The position numbers and the translations under genes are program-made. DNA of 64,000 bases, from contig NC_064540.1 of assembly GCF_023856365.1 (NCBI RefSeq), forward strand, positions 3,345,501 to 3,409,500. The letters run 5' to 3'. Position 1 is the stretch's first letter, and the number at the start of each line of letters is the position of its first letter. The DNA comes from Brienomyrus brachyistius (taxonomy: Eukaryota > Chordata > Actinopteri > Osteoglossiformes > Mormyridae). Under the pieces are notes generated by a model. That model had not been told where the DNA came from. It searched no databases and saw nothing but the letters and a program-made list of their open reading frames with translations. Below are positions 1-10,398 of this stretch, one piece after another.

Positions 1-1875
1 AGGACTGAGGAGCCCGGTAAAATCTCTTTTTTAATAAATACGTTTTTCCTTTCACAAGAGATGCAAGGAGCATGGTCTACATGCTAAAATCCACTACGTA
101 TGTCATTTCCCATGCAAATTGCTCATGCACAAACTGTGTTACTTCCCTTCCATGACAAATGGCAGAGAGACAAACACACGCGCTGTGCCTTCTCCCAGGA
201 TCGTGATCTGTTGGGGCCAACACCAATCCCTCGCTGTAGACCTGCCAGATATGCACTGGCCCCCTACCAAGAGCGCAGACAAACAGGAAACCTACCAACC
301 TATCGATGTTAGCCACCTGAAGTCACATGTTTCAAATCCAAAACAGGAGGATTGTAACGGGTAGCCCCGGCATTTTTAGGAACTCTGATAACATTTGCTG
401 ATTATAACCATGTTAGTGTTCTTAAATTAAGATTAAGATTCACTCTGTTGATCCCAACGGGAAATTCTGGTATTCGACTTATCTTTTACTGGTCAACTAT
501 ACTTGGCACGCTGAGGTCAAACAGCGACAGGTCAGTTTCAGACTCCAACTGAACCTCTCCTAACTGTAACTTCTAAAGGGAAAACAATACATTTTTAATG
601 TGTAAACTACTGTTCATAGCACAGAGCAACATAATTGCTTAGCATTACCATTACAGTACACGATGAAAATAACAATAAACCATATATAATAATAAATTAA
701 TAATAAGCATGAGATTTACACTTTTTGTACCCAGCCAGACAAAAAAAAAGAAATTCAACCTCCAGACTTTCAGTTGCTTTCATTTGTTTCAGTGTTACCC
801 ACAATGCTTGAAGAAAGCAGATTTTGGTAGCCCGACAGAAAAACTCGATTGTCCCCGGAGTTTGGGCTAATGATCTCGTGAACCTTGAGATGACAGCTGG
901 ATGGCCGTTAAATGACAGGTGTGACCACTGCGACTTTCAATGCCTTCTCCCGCTAATTACTCATATATTTAATATGCACCTTCATTACAGTTTCCATTAA
1001 ACAGCTGAAGTACCATGAAAGGCTTTTGCCTTTCTGAGAGTTTTGGGGATAAAATTAGACCAGGGGATATGATTTACAATATTCACAACTGGGCGGAAGA
1101 CAGAAATGACCCTATAAGCAAGGGGCAGAGAAGCCAATGCAGCTCAACATTTGCAGATGGTGTTTTCCCTTTGTGAGCTTTTGATAGCCCAGGAAGGCGT
1201 GTCAGGTGGGTTTTCTGAGCATCACAATGTAGCTGGAGCTCTCGTCTCAGCACAGTCTCCTCCATGAGCTCACTGCCGTCATTGTGGCTGGTGCACCACC
1301 ACCATCATGCCGTCGCATCACCACACCCACAGTGTCCACCATCGGCAACACGACTGAACGTGCTGAATGGTTTACTAGGGCAACCAACAGGTAAACAAGG
1401 CTATTGTGCCTCAGTCGCTGTACTCTGGTGGTGAGAGAGGACTCCGGGCGTAAGCGGCTGCCACAACCCATTAAACTGGCTCAGCTCAACTTAAGACCAC
1501 GAGACACACACACACAAACACACACATATTCAGAAAAATATAATGAATTAGCCTCACTTCCTCTGGCAGGTGTATCAGAGAAGGAAAAGCACTGAAAATC
1601 AGGCCGCTGTCTCTCTCCTCTCCTTAATCTCATAGCTTAGAGGGTGACCATCACACAGAAACCCTTCTTAGAACATATCACATCGTGTCTGAAACCTTTC
1701 GCAACCTTTCGCAAACCTACTGTCATTTTCCCTTGATACGCATAATCAAAGGCATGTGTCAAGGGAAAACCAGCACGTGCATGAGCAGGTGACCATGTGA
1801 TGGACAAGTATCTGGAAGATACATGAATAACAGAAGGTGTGTTACTTTAAGGCAACAAGAGAAACACTTGAAATT
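1..1875. other. No gene recognised
   Basis: I see no conserved coding segment. There is a short CA-rich tract near 1,503-1,527 and a GAC/CCA-rich patch near 1,270-1,340. Open frames here are short and overlapping. Confidence 0.5.
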
Positions 1876-1972
1876 TTAGTAGTGGTGTGATGGTTTTGAA
1901 ACTAAGACCGAAACCGCGATACTAACGTTCACGATCTTGTGTTGCGATTCCAGAGAACAGAAACAAAATATT

Positions 1973-1997
1973 CAACCCTAACCCCCAACCCTAACCC
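1973..1997. repeat. Short telomere-like CCCTAA tract
   Basis: About three imperfect CCCTAA units lie inside the hAT relic. The tract is short enough to be chance or a small interstitial telomeric remnant. Confidence 0.4.
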
Positions 1998-2332
1998 ACT
2001 ACTGCAGGTGCAGCCTCTTCTCAATTACTAATGTTATACAACTCATTTTTCGTTTCACAATTAACACTATAACACATGCAAATCACAAAATTATTATTCT
2101 ATTTAAAGTTACGGCAAGCTGTATGTTTTGTAAATGTTACACATTATACCTTTTTTATCGTTTGTTATCGTGTGTCACCTGACCATTTTGGTCCAATCAT
2201 GACCGAGTGATCAAGCTTGCGGAAAAAGCTAGGCTAATTTCATTAGCTCAGGATGGATGATAATCTTGAGACTGCAGAGAATCCGGGCACATTCAAGTCA
2301 GCGGTTTGGGGACATTTTAGTTATTCTGTGGA

Positions 2333-2383
2333 GTATATATCCTGTAGCCTACATATCCTGTAGACTATATATCCTGTAGAGAA
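2333..2383. repeat. Three 16-bp tandem units
   Basis: The core atatcctgtag recurs three times at about 16-bp spacing. The array interrupts the BED-like reading frame of the surrounding hAT relic. Confidence 0.6.
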
Positions 2384-2523
2384 TAATATTTAATTTTTTA
2401 TTTTTGTTTAAGTAGTTATGTTATATAAAGTTAATCTAACATGTTCTTTAATGTTCCAAATTGTAGCTCAAAATTCAAGGTCCAAGATGAACCATGGATT
2501 TGGAGAATCGTTACACCCCTAAA

Positions 2524-4930
2524 TGCTAAATTCCAGAATGATTGCAGTTATATGATGACATTTCCTTATTACCCATGATTCCCTAGTGGTTTATGGTGCT
2601 ACACCTCAGTGGCATTTGCTTTCCTGAGCATGTGGCACTACTGTGTTAAACCTATATTACATATTCAATTATTAATGCAATCACACTGCCTCCATACTGA
2701 TTACTTCTTCAGTAAGATACATCACTTTTGGACCGTTGTGTGCTGGGCAGGATGTGGCATTCTCTGTATAAGCGATATACAATTGCAATTATTTTTGGAA
2801 GAGAGCGACCGATCAGTATCATACAGACTGTTGAACGTAATAGACAACTGGAGTGCAAGGGTACAAGCAATTTATAACAGAAGTGTTCATTTTCAGAGAT
2901 GAATTTCACTTGCTGAGGGTGGGAGAGATTCCCCTGCCTGGAAGATCTGTCCAGGAGAGCCTGCATTACGTTTGCATTATTAATTTGTGTATTTTACAGT
3001 GTTAAGCCATTGATGGGGAAAACATACAGGATGAAAACCTGCGAAAAGACAAGAGTACATAAAACTTTAATAGCGCTATTAATCAATCCCCTTGTGAGGA
3101 GCTGAATCTTGTGAACATCCAGCAGCCCTCCGCACAGCTGAAGCTGAAGCTGAAAGAGACCCACAGCCACTGACAACGCCTGCGACCTGAAGCAACGGGT
3201 CGATGAAAGGAAATCCCAGCAGCGCCAGGATGCTCCGCAATTCATTGTCCAAATGCAATATGCATCTAACTTCTCCCAAAGCCTTTTATGGATGGTGACA
3301 GCTCGATCGAGATAATCACGCGTATCGGTTCAGCATCGTTTCCATCGCGCCAGAGCTCAGGAGGCTTGCATGCACGGGATGCGGAATTAGTTTCTCCAGT
3401 TTATGCATAAAATAATCTATATGCAGGTGGTGACGTGGCTCGGCAGATAGAATTATTATCAGCTCCTACCTTCAGGGTTTGGGGGTAAAATCTCACCTCT
3501 GCTGCTGTCTGTGGAATATTCACTGGTGCTGTCCTGTTTTCCCTTAGGTAGTTTTTTTCCCCAACAGTCCAAAGACAACTGGTTAGACCAACTGGACTAT
3601 CTAATTTATCTGAAGTGTCAGTACGTTGTGATGAGGATTTTGTGCTGGGTGTTCCCCCACCCTGTGTCCTATGCTGTCTGAAATCAGCTCCAGGGCCTTC
3701 TCGTGACCCTGCTCAGTTATGTGAGTTTGGAAGAGGGATGGATAATCGCTGAGATTTAATACCCATGCGATATGTAAAATGCATGAGTTTGTTTGTAGCC
3801 GTGCATGTTTAGCAGAGCTGCTCATTGCATACGAGTCCAAAAAAAAGAGAGAACAGCTAGAATTACAAGAAATCTACTAATTATGCACATATGAGACATT
3901 TGCCATAACAAACAATGGTGATGTTTGCAATAAATATCGCAGAAGACCACAGGTCCCTCGTTGTGCATGCGTAGGACCGGGAAATATGTTAATCAGCCTG
4001 CAAAATGTGGGGATCTTCAAATGCATGCCGGAGCTGGGAAAGTGATTCATCAAACCTGTTAGCAGCTGCAAGACGTATCGCTGCAGACCTCCGACTGTAT
4101 TATAGATGAAAATGGGACAAAGCCGCTGAGATTTTAATGAGAATGAAGAAGCGAATGAAAACTTTAGTTCAACCTTCTGGAATAAACACACCAAATAACA
4201 AAGATAGACAGATATAGGGTTTAGCCTAGTGGATACATAGTTTGGACTGACCCCCCCCCCCTTAGAGGATAGCAAGGTCACTGTAGTCCAGGAAATGTTT
4301 AAAACTCTTTACACTCTGGTTCATGCATCACATTGCATGATTCAGACTTGCACCGTTTGTTGTGTATACAGACTTGGGTCCCAGTACTCATACAGGAATG
4401 TGTCGTTCAGGACAAGCCTCTGGAAATCGGAATGAAAGTTTCAGATGACGCAAAAATTATGGGGGAAAAAGAAAAAAGATCTGAAAAAAAGATGGTCAGG
4501 TGACCAAAGTACGTGCGATTGGTGTTTTGCTCGTGGAACCTGCGCACAAGTCGATGTGAATTCCGAACATTTCTCTTCTGCAGCCCAAACACATCACCCC
4601 ATGTTTGTTTTCTCTTCCTCTAATGAATGACTAGCTTTCCGTCTGGGTCATACTAGCCCTCTGTCAAGCCCCTGTAATCAAGTGGTTCTTTTAACCATCC
4701 TAACCAGAGACATTATCACAATTAAACATAATTATTCGATGTTTCCTAAGTAATGGATTCAGGCACGAAAGAGTGCATTTACGTAGACTCACAGTAAATA
4801 TAAAGGCTAATCATGACCACTTATTCAAAAATGAGAGCTTTCGTTGTGATACCATTGTGAAACACACACACGACGATATAATTCACATTTCCCTGGGACG
4901 GTGCTCTATGCAAAGAAAGCCTAAATAGTA
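2524..4930. other. No gene recognised
   Basis: Open frames up to 134 codons on the minus strand (3,877-4,281) resemble nothing I know. A 12-base C run ends the stretch near 4,251-4,262. Confidence 0.5.
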
Positions 4931-5250
4931 TTTCTCAACCCAGTCCTTGAGGACCCCAAAACCCCCCCCAAAACAGTCCACGTTTTTGTTCCCTCCCGCC
5001 TCCTCCTAGGCTAAGGTGGACATTTCAGGTCCAGAAAGTAAAGAATCACAGTCACAGAGTACTCAACCGGTTGGCTGAAACAAAATCCTGATTTGGATTT
5101 TTACTTTTTGGACCTGAAATGGTCGCCTCTGCTCCTAGCATATGTGAACCAAACAATCAAGAAGACAGAATATGTGGTCCAGGTGTGTTGGGAGCTGGGA
5201 GGGAGCAAAAATGTGGACCGTCTGGGGGCCCTGAGGACTGGGATGAGAAA
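4931..5250. mobile_element. Foldback element with a second foldback inside
   Basis: The outer arms read tttctcaacccagtcc at the left and ggactgggatgagaaa at the right and are inverted. Next to them lie the inverted pair agtccacgttttt and aaaaatgtggacc. Between the outer arms is an independent inverted repeat, 5,021-5,121, bounded by catttcaggtcc and ggacctgaaatg. Each half resembles a separately dispersed repeat: the outer one recurs near 51,569 and 35,638, and the inner one near 52,587. No coding capacity is present, so these are non-autonomous palindromic elements. Confidence 0.7.
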
Positions 5251-6308
5251 ACCGGCCTGTAGCTTTCATGTGAAAACATCCATTGAAGTCGCCCATGGAG
5301 CTGAAACTTAATTTAAATCGTTCTTTTCTTCACAATTATCCAAAACATTTCATTTTTTTTCTATAACTGTCACGTAACATTAGATTAGGGGCATAAGTGC
5401 TTTGGAACAAAATAAAATTTCATCTTTGTTATGCAAATGACTACAGAAAATATCAAAACATATTAGTTGCAAGCTTTATTTTACAACTGAAATGATTATG
5501 AGGATGGATTGTACAGATCAAAGTTGTAACTTTAGCTTCATGTGTAAATTTAAAACAGACCATAAAGAAAAACTTACAGTATTTTGTCTTCGATGCAAAA
5601 TTATACTCAGCCTCAGTGGGCATTAGAATAATCTGGGAAATAAAAGAGAAAGATCATGACTCATAACATGATCCAGAAAAATCCGATAAGCATAAATCCT
5701 ATTAAGCACAGCCTGAAGACAGAATAATAGATCTCAAATCTGTGTAATGCGCCACTAATGTAGTACTGACACGAATAATTTAATGATCCACTGTGGCGAA
5801 AGGTGCAGTCAGGTGTATTTTGGCAAAAACGTGGCTTCAACTTTGAGTGCTAGATCATTCACAAGACAGCACTACCCTCTGTACTGTTGTAGCAGGAAAA
5901 CAATTAATAGTTTTCCAGAAAAAAAGTAATTACCACTGAGAAAAAAAATCATATGAATACTACCTTTCCAAGGACTATATATATTTTTTAAGTAAAATTA
6001 CAGAGAAGGAATGGAATATGTTTTTTTTAGATAAGGATTCAATGTAGTGGTTCTGAATGAATTTTTCAAGATCTCACAAGCAAAAGAAACCTAACAGCTC
6101 ATCTGCTGACAACAGCTCAAGGCAGAATCCATGAACAGGAAGCTCTGCTTCTGCCAGGGAATATTTACATAGGCCATTAAAATAGTCCTATAAAAACAGC
6201 CCTCTCACATCTAACTTTTCTCTTATGCTCAATCTACAGTGATAACTTTTTTTGCCCACTCTGAAATGTAACTGTGATGCTTGGTCCATCCCCATGGGGA
6301 AATGTGTT
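5251..6308. other. No gene recognised
   Basis: AT-rich sequence without a recognisable gene or dispersed repeat. Confidence 0.5.
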
Positions 6309-6454
6309 TTCACTAGTGCTGTCATGATTACTCAATTAATCGTTATTACTCGACTATTTAAAAGCATCGATTAGAATTTTCCTAATCGATTATTCGGCAA
6401 TGAGGCAGACAAAAGATGACACATAATGGATGTGGGCAAAAGAATCATTTGTTT

Positions 6455-6551
6455 GGAGTGTGTAAAGTCAGATTCAAATCATCTGTATCTTTTATGAATG
6501 CCTTAAGGTCTGCTGTCAGGTTAATAGCCTCGACTAAACTCAACATGGTTT
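6455..6551 (+). repeat. 97-bp repeat, copy 1 (inverted partner at 9,300)
   Basis: This stretch is matched in reverse complement at 9,300-9,397 with only about ten differences by eye. The similarity stops abruptly at both ends. Confidence 0.75.
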
Positions 6552-6704
6552 ACAGATTAAAAGTGAGTGAAAATGAAGTCGTATGTCAGTATTGCAAAGC
6601 AGAATTTAAATATCGACGGAGCACGACTGCAATGCAAATGCATCTTAAAAGTAGGCATTCCTCACCCAATAATGCGAGGTTACCCATACAGTATGCAGTG
6701 TAGC

Positions 6705-6721
6705 CCCCCCCCCCCCCCCCC
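6705..6721. repeat. Poly-C run
   Basis: A homopolymer of about 17 C that immediately follows the BED frame of the hAT relic. Length may be uncertain in assembly. Confidence 0.9.
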
Positions 6722-6815
6722 TGAGTAACCAAGCCTGTCTGTCACAACTTTGACTTGTAGAAAGTGATTCAAGCTAAATAATTCGATTCCTGCACATCAA
6801 AATAATCGCTTTTAA

Positions 6816-9299
6816 AACAAAGGTGAGTCCCATCGGTTAGCAATTGTTTGACATGGGCTTAAGATGGCACACAATAACCAGACAATATTAACAGATAATA
6901 AAGAATTTTTTATTAACATATTGTGTGTTTTGGGTTGAACAATATTGGAAAAAGTTCATACTTTAATATTTAAAATTTGAGATATTTTGGGAGTTGAAAA
7001 TTAACTCCATACTCAAAAATAACTTATCTACCAACAAAGTTTCCATGCGTTTAGCACGACAGACACAAAGGAGGGCTAACAATTCACATGCTTTTGCTCA
7101 GTATCGTCTCTATGGAATAGAAAATGTTTCAATACAGCGGAAGGTGAATATCTTTTCCTGTCCAGTTCTTGCTCGCTTGTCTTCTTCACTCATGTTTGTT
7201 TGATTTCTCACAACACGCACCACCCAATCAGCACGTGCGACGACAAGGATGAGAACGATCAGGATTGGTGCAGAAAGCGCATGCAGAGCTCATGCGAAAG
7301 CAGAGCGGGCAAAGATTAGGCTGATGTACATGAAACGCCATGTCGATATTAACATCGTGCAATCCTATAAAATGAGATGGCGCAGTGAGACAGCGGGCGC
7401 CCTCTGTGCACAAAAACATGAAACTTAAGCAAACTGAAGTGCCTAAATTGACTGAGTGCGGTTGATTGGTTCCTACCTCACACCAATTGCAATGTTCATA
7501 TTATATTACGGTGAGTGCACCATATCCTGATCACCAGCCACCCCCCCCCCCCACCAAAAAAATTAAATAAAATTAGGTGAACATTATACATTTATAAAAG
7601 CTTGTGACATTAGTCAATTTTGACAACTAAGCAAAAGCCATGAGTCTGCAAACATCTTTAGTAAAATATTACGCTGCATAATAAAAACCTTTCACACATT
7701 TTGATGAGATGAGATGTGTGATATGGCAGTTATACGGCTTGTTCCTTCAGTGGTTTAGACTTAAGGTGACAGAGTCTATGTTCCCTAAATGTTACTATTC
7801 CTGAGAAAGAAACACAAATAAAATCAGCATCATTAGAAAAGAAATGATGATCAACCAAAGCACAGGGATACAAACCTAAGCAGGCAGTCAAGGAAGGAAA
7901 CCGCAGTAAAGTTTTTCCCCTCCTAAGAAGCTACAGGTAGGCCGCTTTTCGTCTCGTGTCCTTCCATCAGGCCAAGAAAATGTAATTTGACAGATAGGCC
8001 TTTAGAGGGTATTAGAAAAAATTACTTTCAATAAAAATTTTCCCTTGCACGGGTTATCTTTTTTGAGGACTCCCTCGGTCCTTTCAATAAATAATTTGCT
8101 AAATTGTGTCTTGTCTTGTTAATGCCTCAGATGAGAACAAGGATGAAACTGACAAACCACAATGGTTTGAATTTAGAGAGAGAAAAAAATAAATGTAAGA
8201 GCAGTGGACTGGAAGAGTCTGTCAGTCTACAGGACTGGGAGACACAGCATGTTTCCTTTGCCGTATGTGTAAGATATGTTCTTGGGATGGACAGAGATTT
8301 GCTTCATGTTATGATGCCCAAGTTCACTTTTTATCTGTTTAAACTACACTTTGTTTTCAGGAAGCATGACGGAAACATTGCTTTTGGTATTATTGTGCAT
8401 TAATTGCTGATTGGTTAAACCCGCTTACTTTATAGGTTGTCATTGGATTGAACCGGGGACTGATTGACAGGCCATAATAATGCCCTACCTATGGAATATT
8501 GATGGCTCACACATCCTACTGATTTTGTTCCCACAAAACACTACACAGCACAAAACTAACTGTCAGATAGGCCAAGGAGTTTAATATTATTTATAAATAA
8601 GGTCTTATTACAAGGATGTTGTTGCAGAAGAGGGTTTCACCAGTAGCTAATTTTAATAAAGGGGATTTGGACGATGTGAAACCCAACCCAAACCCAAACC
8701 CAAGAAAGCGTGAGGATATAGCCTTCCCTCCTACACCAACGTTACTCCTTGTTCCATCTCCCGTGTTGTATGTGTACAACTGTGTACGTGATGAGTAAAC
8801 CTCTTTACCTGAGTCTTGAATCTCCCAGTCACATGCAGTTTTCTGTAGCCGTGGACATGTTCCTGTCAACTAGCTTTGCATTGCTTATAAAACCTGACAC
8901 TGGCAATACAAAAGAGCTCATTTTATGCAACGTAAACCAGAGTATGTACTACAATCTGATTCGATGATTATATAGTTCAAAACATAAACATGTGAAAACC
9001 AAAGGGAAGCTCTGTGTACTGTTAAGGAAGACACTAGGGAGGCCTTCCTGGAATTTCACACAAAAATCTTTTCCCGAACACAGGCTGGTCATTACATCAC
9101 AGATTCTAGGTCTGATTGTGACAAGAAGTATTGCAGCTATAAAATTAATTGACGTTGGAATGAATTGGCCGGGGTATCTTGGCTGCAAAAAAGAGCACCT
9201 GATACACAAACGAGAATGACAGATCCGAGGAGAGAGTAAACCGAAAACGAAAAGCAGGGAGAACGGCATTTATCAAAGTCGGCAAGTCTAATGAATCCC
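6816..9299. other. No gene recognised
   Basis: AT-rich sequence with a 12-base C run at 7,541-7,552 and a short CCCAAA-type triplet near 8,684-8,703. Open frames of up to about 100 codons have no family resemblance. Confidence 0.5.
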
Positions 9300-9397
9300 A
9301 AAACCATGTTGAGTTTAACCGAGGCTATTAACCTGACAGCAAACCTTAAGACATCCATAAAAGACACAGATGATTTGAATCTGACTTTACACACCCC
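9300..9397 (-). repeat. 97-bp repeat, copy 2 (inverted partner at 6,455)
   Basis: Reverse complement of the segment at 6,455-6,551. The minus-strand frame translates to the same peptide as copy 1 (CKVRFKSSVSFM and so on), but lacks the BED finger that follows in copy 1. Confidence 0.75.
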
Positions 9398-9799
9398 AAA
9401 AATTAACTTACTTAATTCTGTTTGAAACCATTAAGGACTATTTAGTATCAAAACAATTGGATTACAGTGTTTTATGACTTCAGTCGAAGAGATTCAGAGC
9501 ACTCTGCTGTAGATAGCCAGCCACCTCGCTTCACTAAAAGAGTAAATCATAAAAAGTTAACTCAGCACTGGGTTGATTTCATGCCCTGTCAGGTCCATAA
9601 CGTGCCCTAAGAAAATCGTGTTTGTCCTTCAAAATACGTAACATTCTCAGACAAAGCAGAATTCAGGAGAAAAGGGCACATTGTGCAAACAATATATCGA
9701 GATGGACGTCTCAGCTCTTGGAATAAAAAGGTTTCCGAGATACAACTTAACTTTCATGCCCCAGTTGCATGACATTGTAGGTAACCTCATCCACCTTCT

Positions 9800-10000
9800 C
9801 TAAGACAGCAAAAGGGGTCTTCGGTGCTGCCAAGAAATTGCTCTTTGCTGCAGGGATTAACACCAGTAGCCTTTTCTCCAGGACTGATCTCTTGAGAAAG
9901 ATGCTTTGTGTTCTGCCACATTAAGGATGTTCCATGATGCGTGACAATATCTGTTGGCAGGCCCACCGTCGAGAAGACCTGGTGCAGCTCCTCCATACTC
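9800..10000 (-). mobile_element. Ty3/gypsy-type integrase scrap
   Basis: A minus-strand frame at 9,787-9,996 contains QVFSTVGLPTDIVTHHGTS, which fits the integrase core segment around the second catalytic Asp of gypsy-type retrotransposons (pattern VF..xGLPxDIVxxxG). The Asp-equivalent position after IV reads T-H here, so the catalytic residue appears lost. An overlapping frame carries further sequence, indicating frameshifts. No LTRs or other pol domains are visible nearby. It is a degraded fragment. Confidence 0.4.
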
Positions 10001-10269
10001 CCCGTCCAAATGAGCCAGGGGGACTCTCCGGCGGATCTTAAAACGTGCCCAATAATGTCCAGCGCCGATCATAATTACTTGGACTGTTTTCCAAGCAGAT
10101 CAGTCATACCTCCTGTCCCCCTACATACTTAGAGTAGCTTAGTCTTGTGAACTGAGATGCCTTGAAGTGGCCCTCACTGCCCTGACCAGGATAAGTGGTT
10201 AGAAGATCGATGGATGCATTAAATGAAGGGTTTTCGAGAACCTGAAATTACATATAAAAATTTAAAAAT

Positions 10270-10345
10270 AAATTAAACCATCCGGTACAGGGTCATGGCA
10301 CCACAGGGCACAAGGCAGGGGACATCCAGGAGAGGAATCCAGTGG
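10270..10345. repeat. Worn retroposon tail
   Basis: Contains the sequence ggtacagggtcatgg followed by acagggcacaaggcagggga, which resembles the 3' body of the tRNA-headed SINE family seen at 24,433 in the same (minus) orientation. Confidence 0.4.
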
Positions 10346-10359
10346 ATTTCAGGGGATGT

Positions 10360-10361
<2 letters not shown>

Positions 10362-10398
<37 letters not shown>
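10362..10398. repeat. (CA)n microsatellite
   Basis: Pure CA dinucleotide run of about 18 units. Confidence 0.95.

Larger units (their letters stand above)
1876..2521 (+). mobile_element. hAT-like DNA transposon relic with BED-finger start
   Basis: The right end carries a terminal motif whose reverse complement begins TAGGGGTGTAACGATTC. The left end carries a related but worn motif, TAGTAGTGGTGTGATGG. These are typical of fish hAT elements. From 2,253 an ATG opens a short frame, MDDNLETAENPGTFKSAVWG followed by HFSYSV, which looks like the start of a BED zinc finger as found at the N terminus of hAT transposases. The frame ends about 30 residues in. At roughly 650 bp the copy is internally deleted, since autonomous hATs run to several kb. 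I could not find a matching 8-bp target duplication. Confidence 0.6.
6309..6800 (+). mobile_element. hAT-like relic with a BED zinc finger
   Basis: An open frame at 6,416-6,703 (95 codons) ends with a BED-type zinc finger: C-x2-C (CQYC) followed by an H-x4-H pair (MQMHLKSRHS), preceded by NEVV. This is the DNA-binding module of hAT transposases and ZBED proteins. The flanks carry repeated ATCGATTA-type motifs (6,330-6,400 and about 6,775-6,815) like the subterminal sequence of fish hATs. No catalytic domain follows; the frame runs into a stop and an 18-base C run. I read it as a deleted transposon copy rather than a host ZBED gene. Confidence 0.6.
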
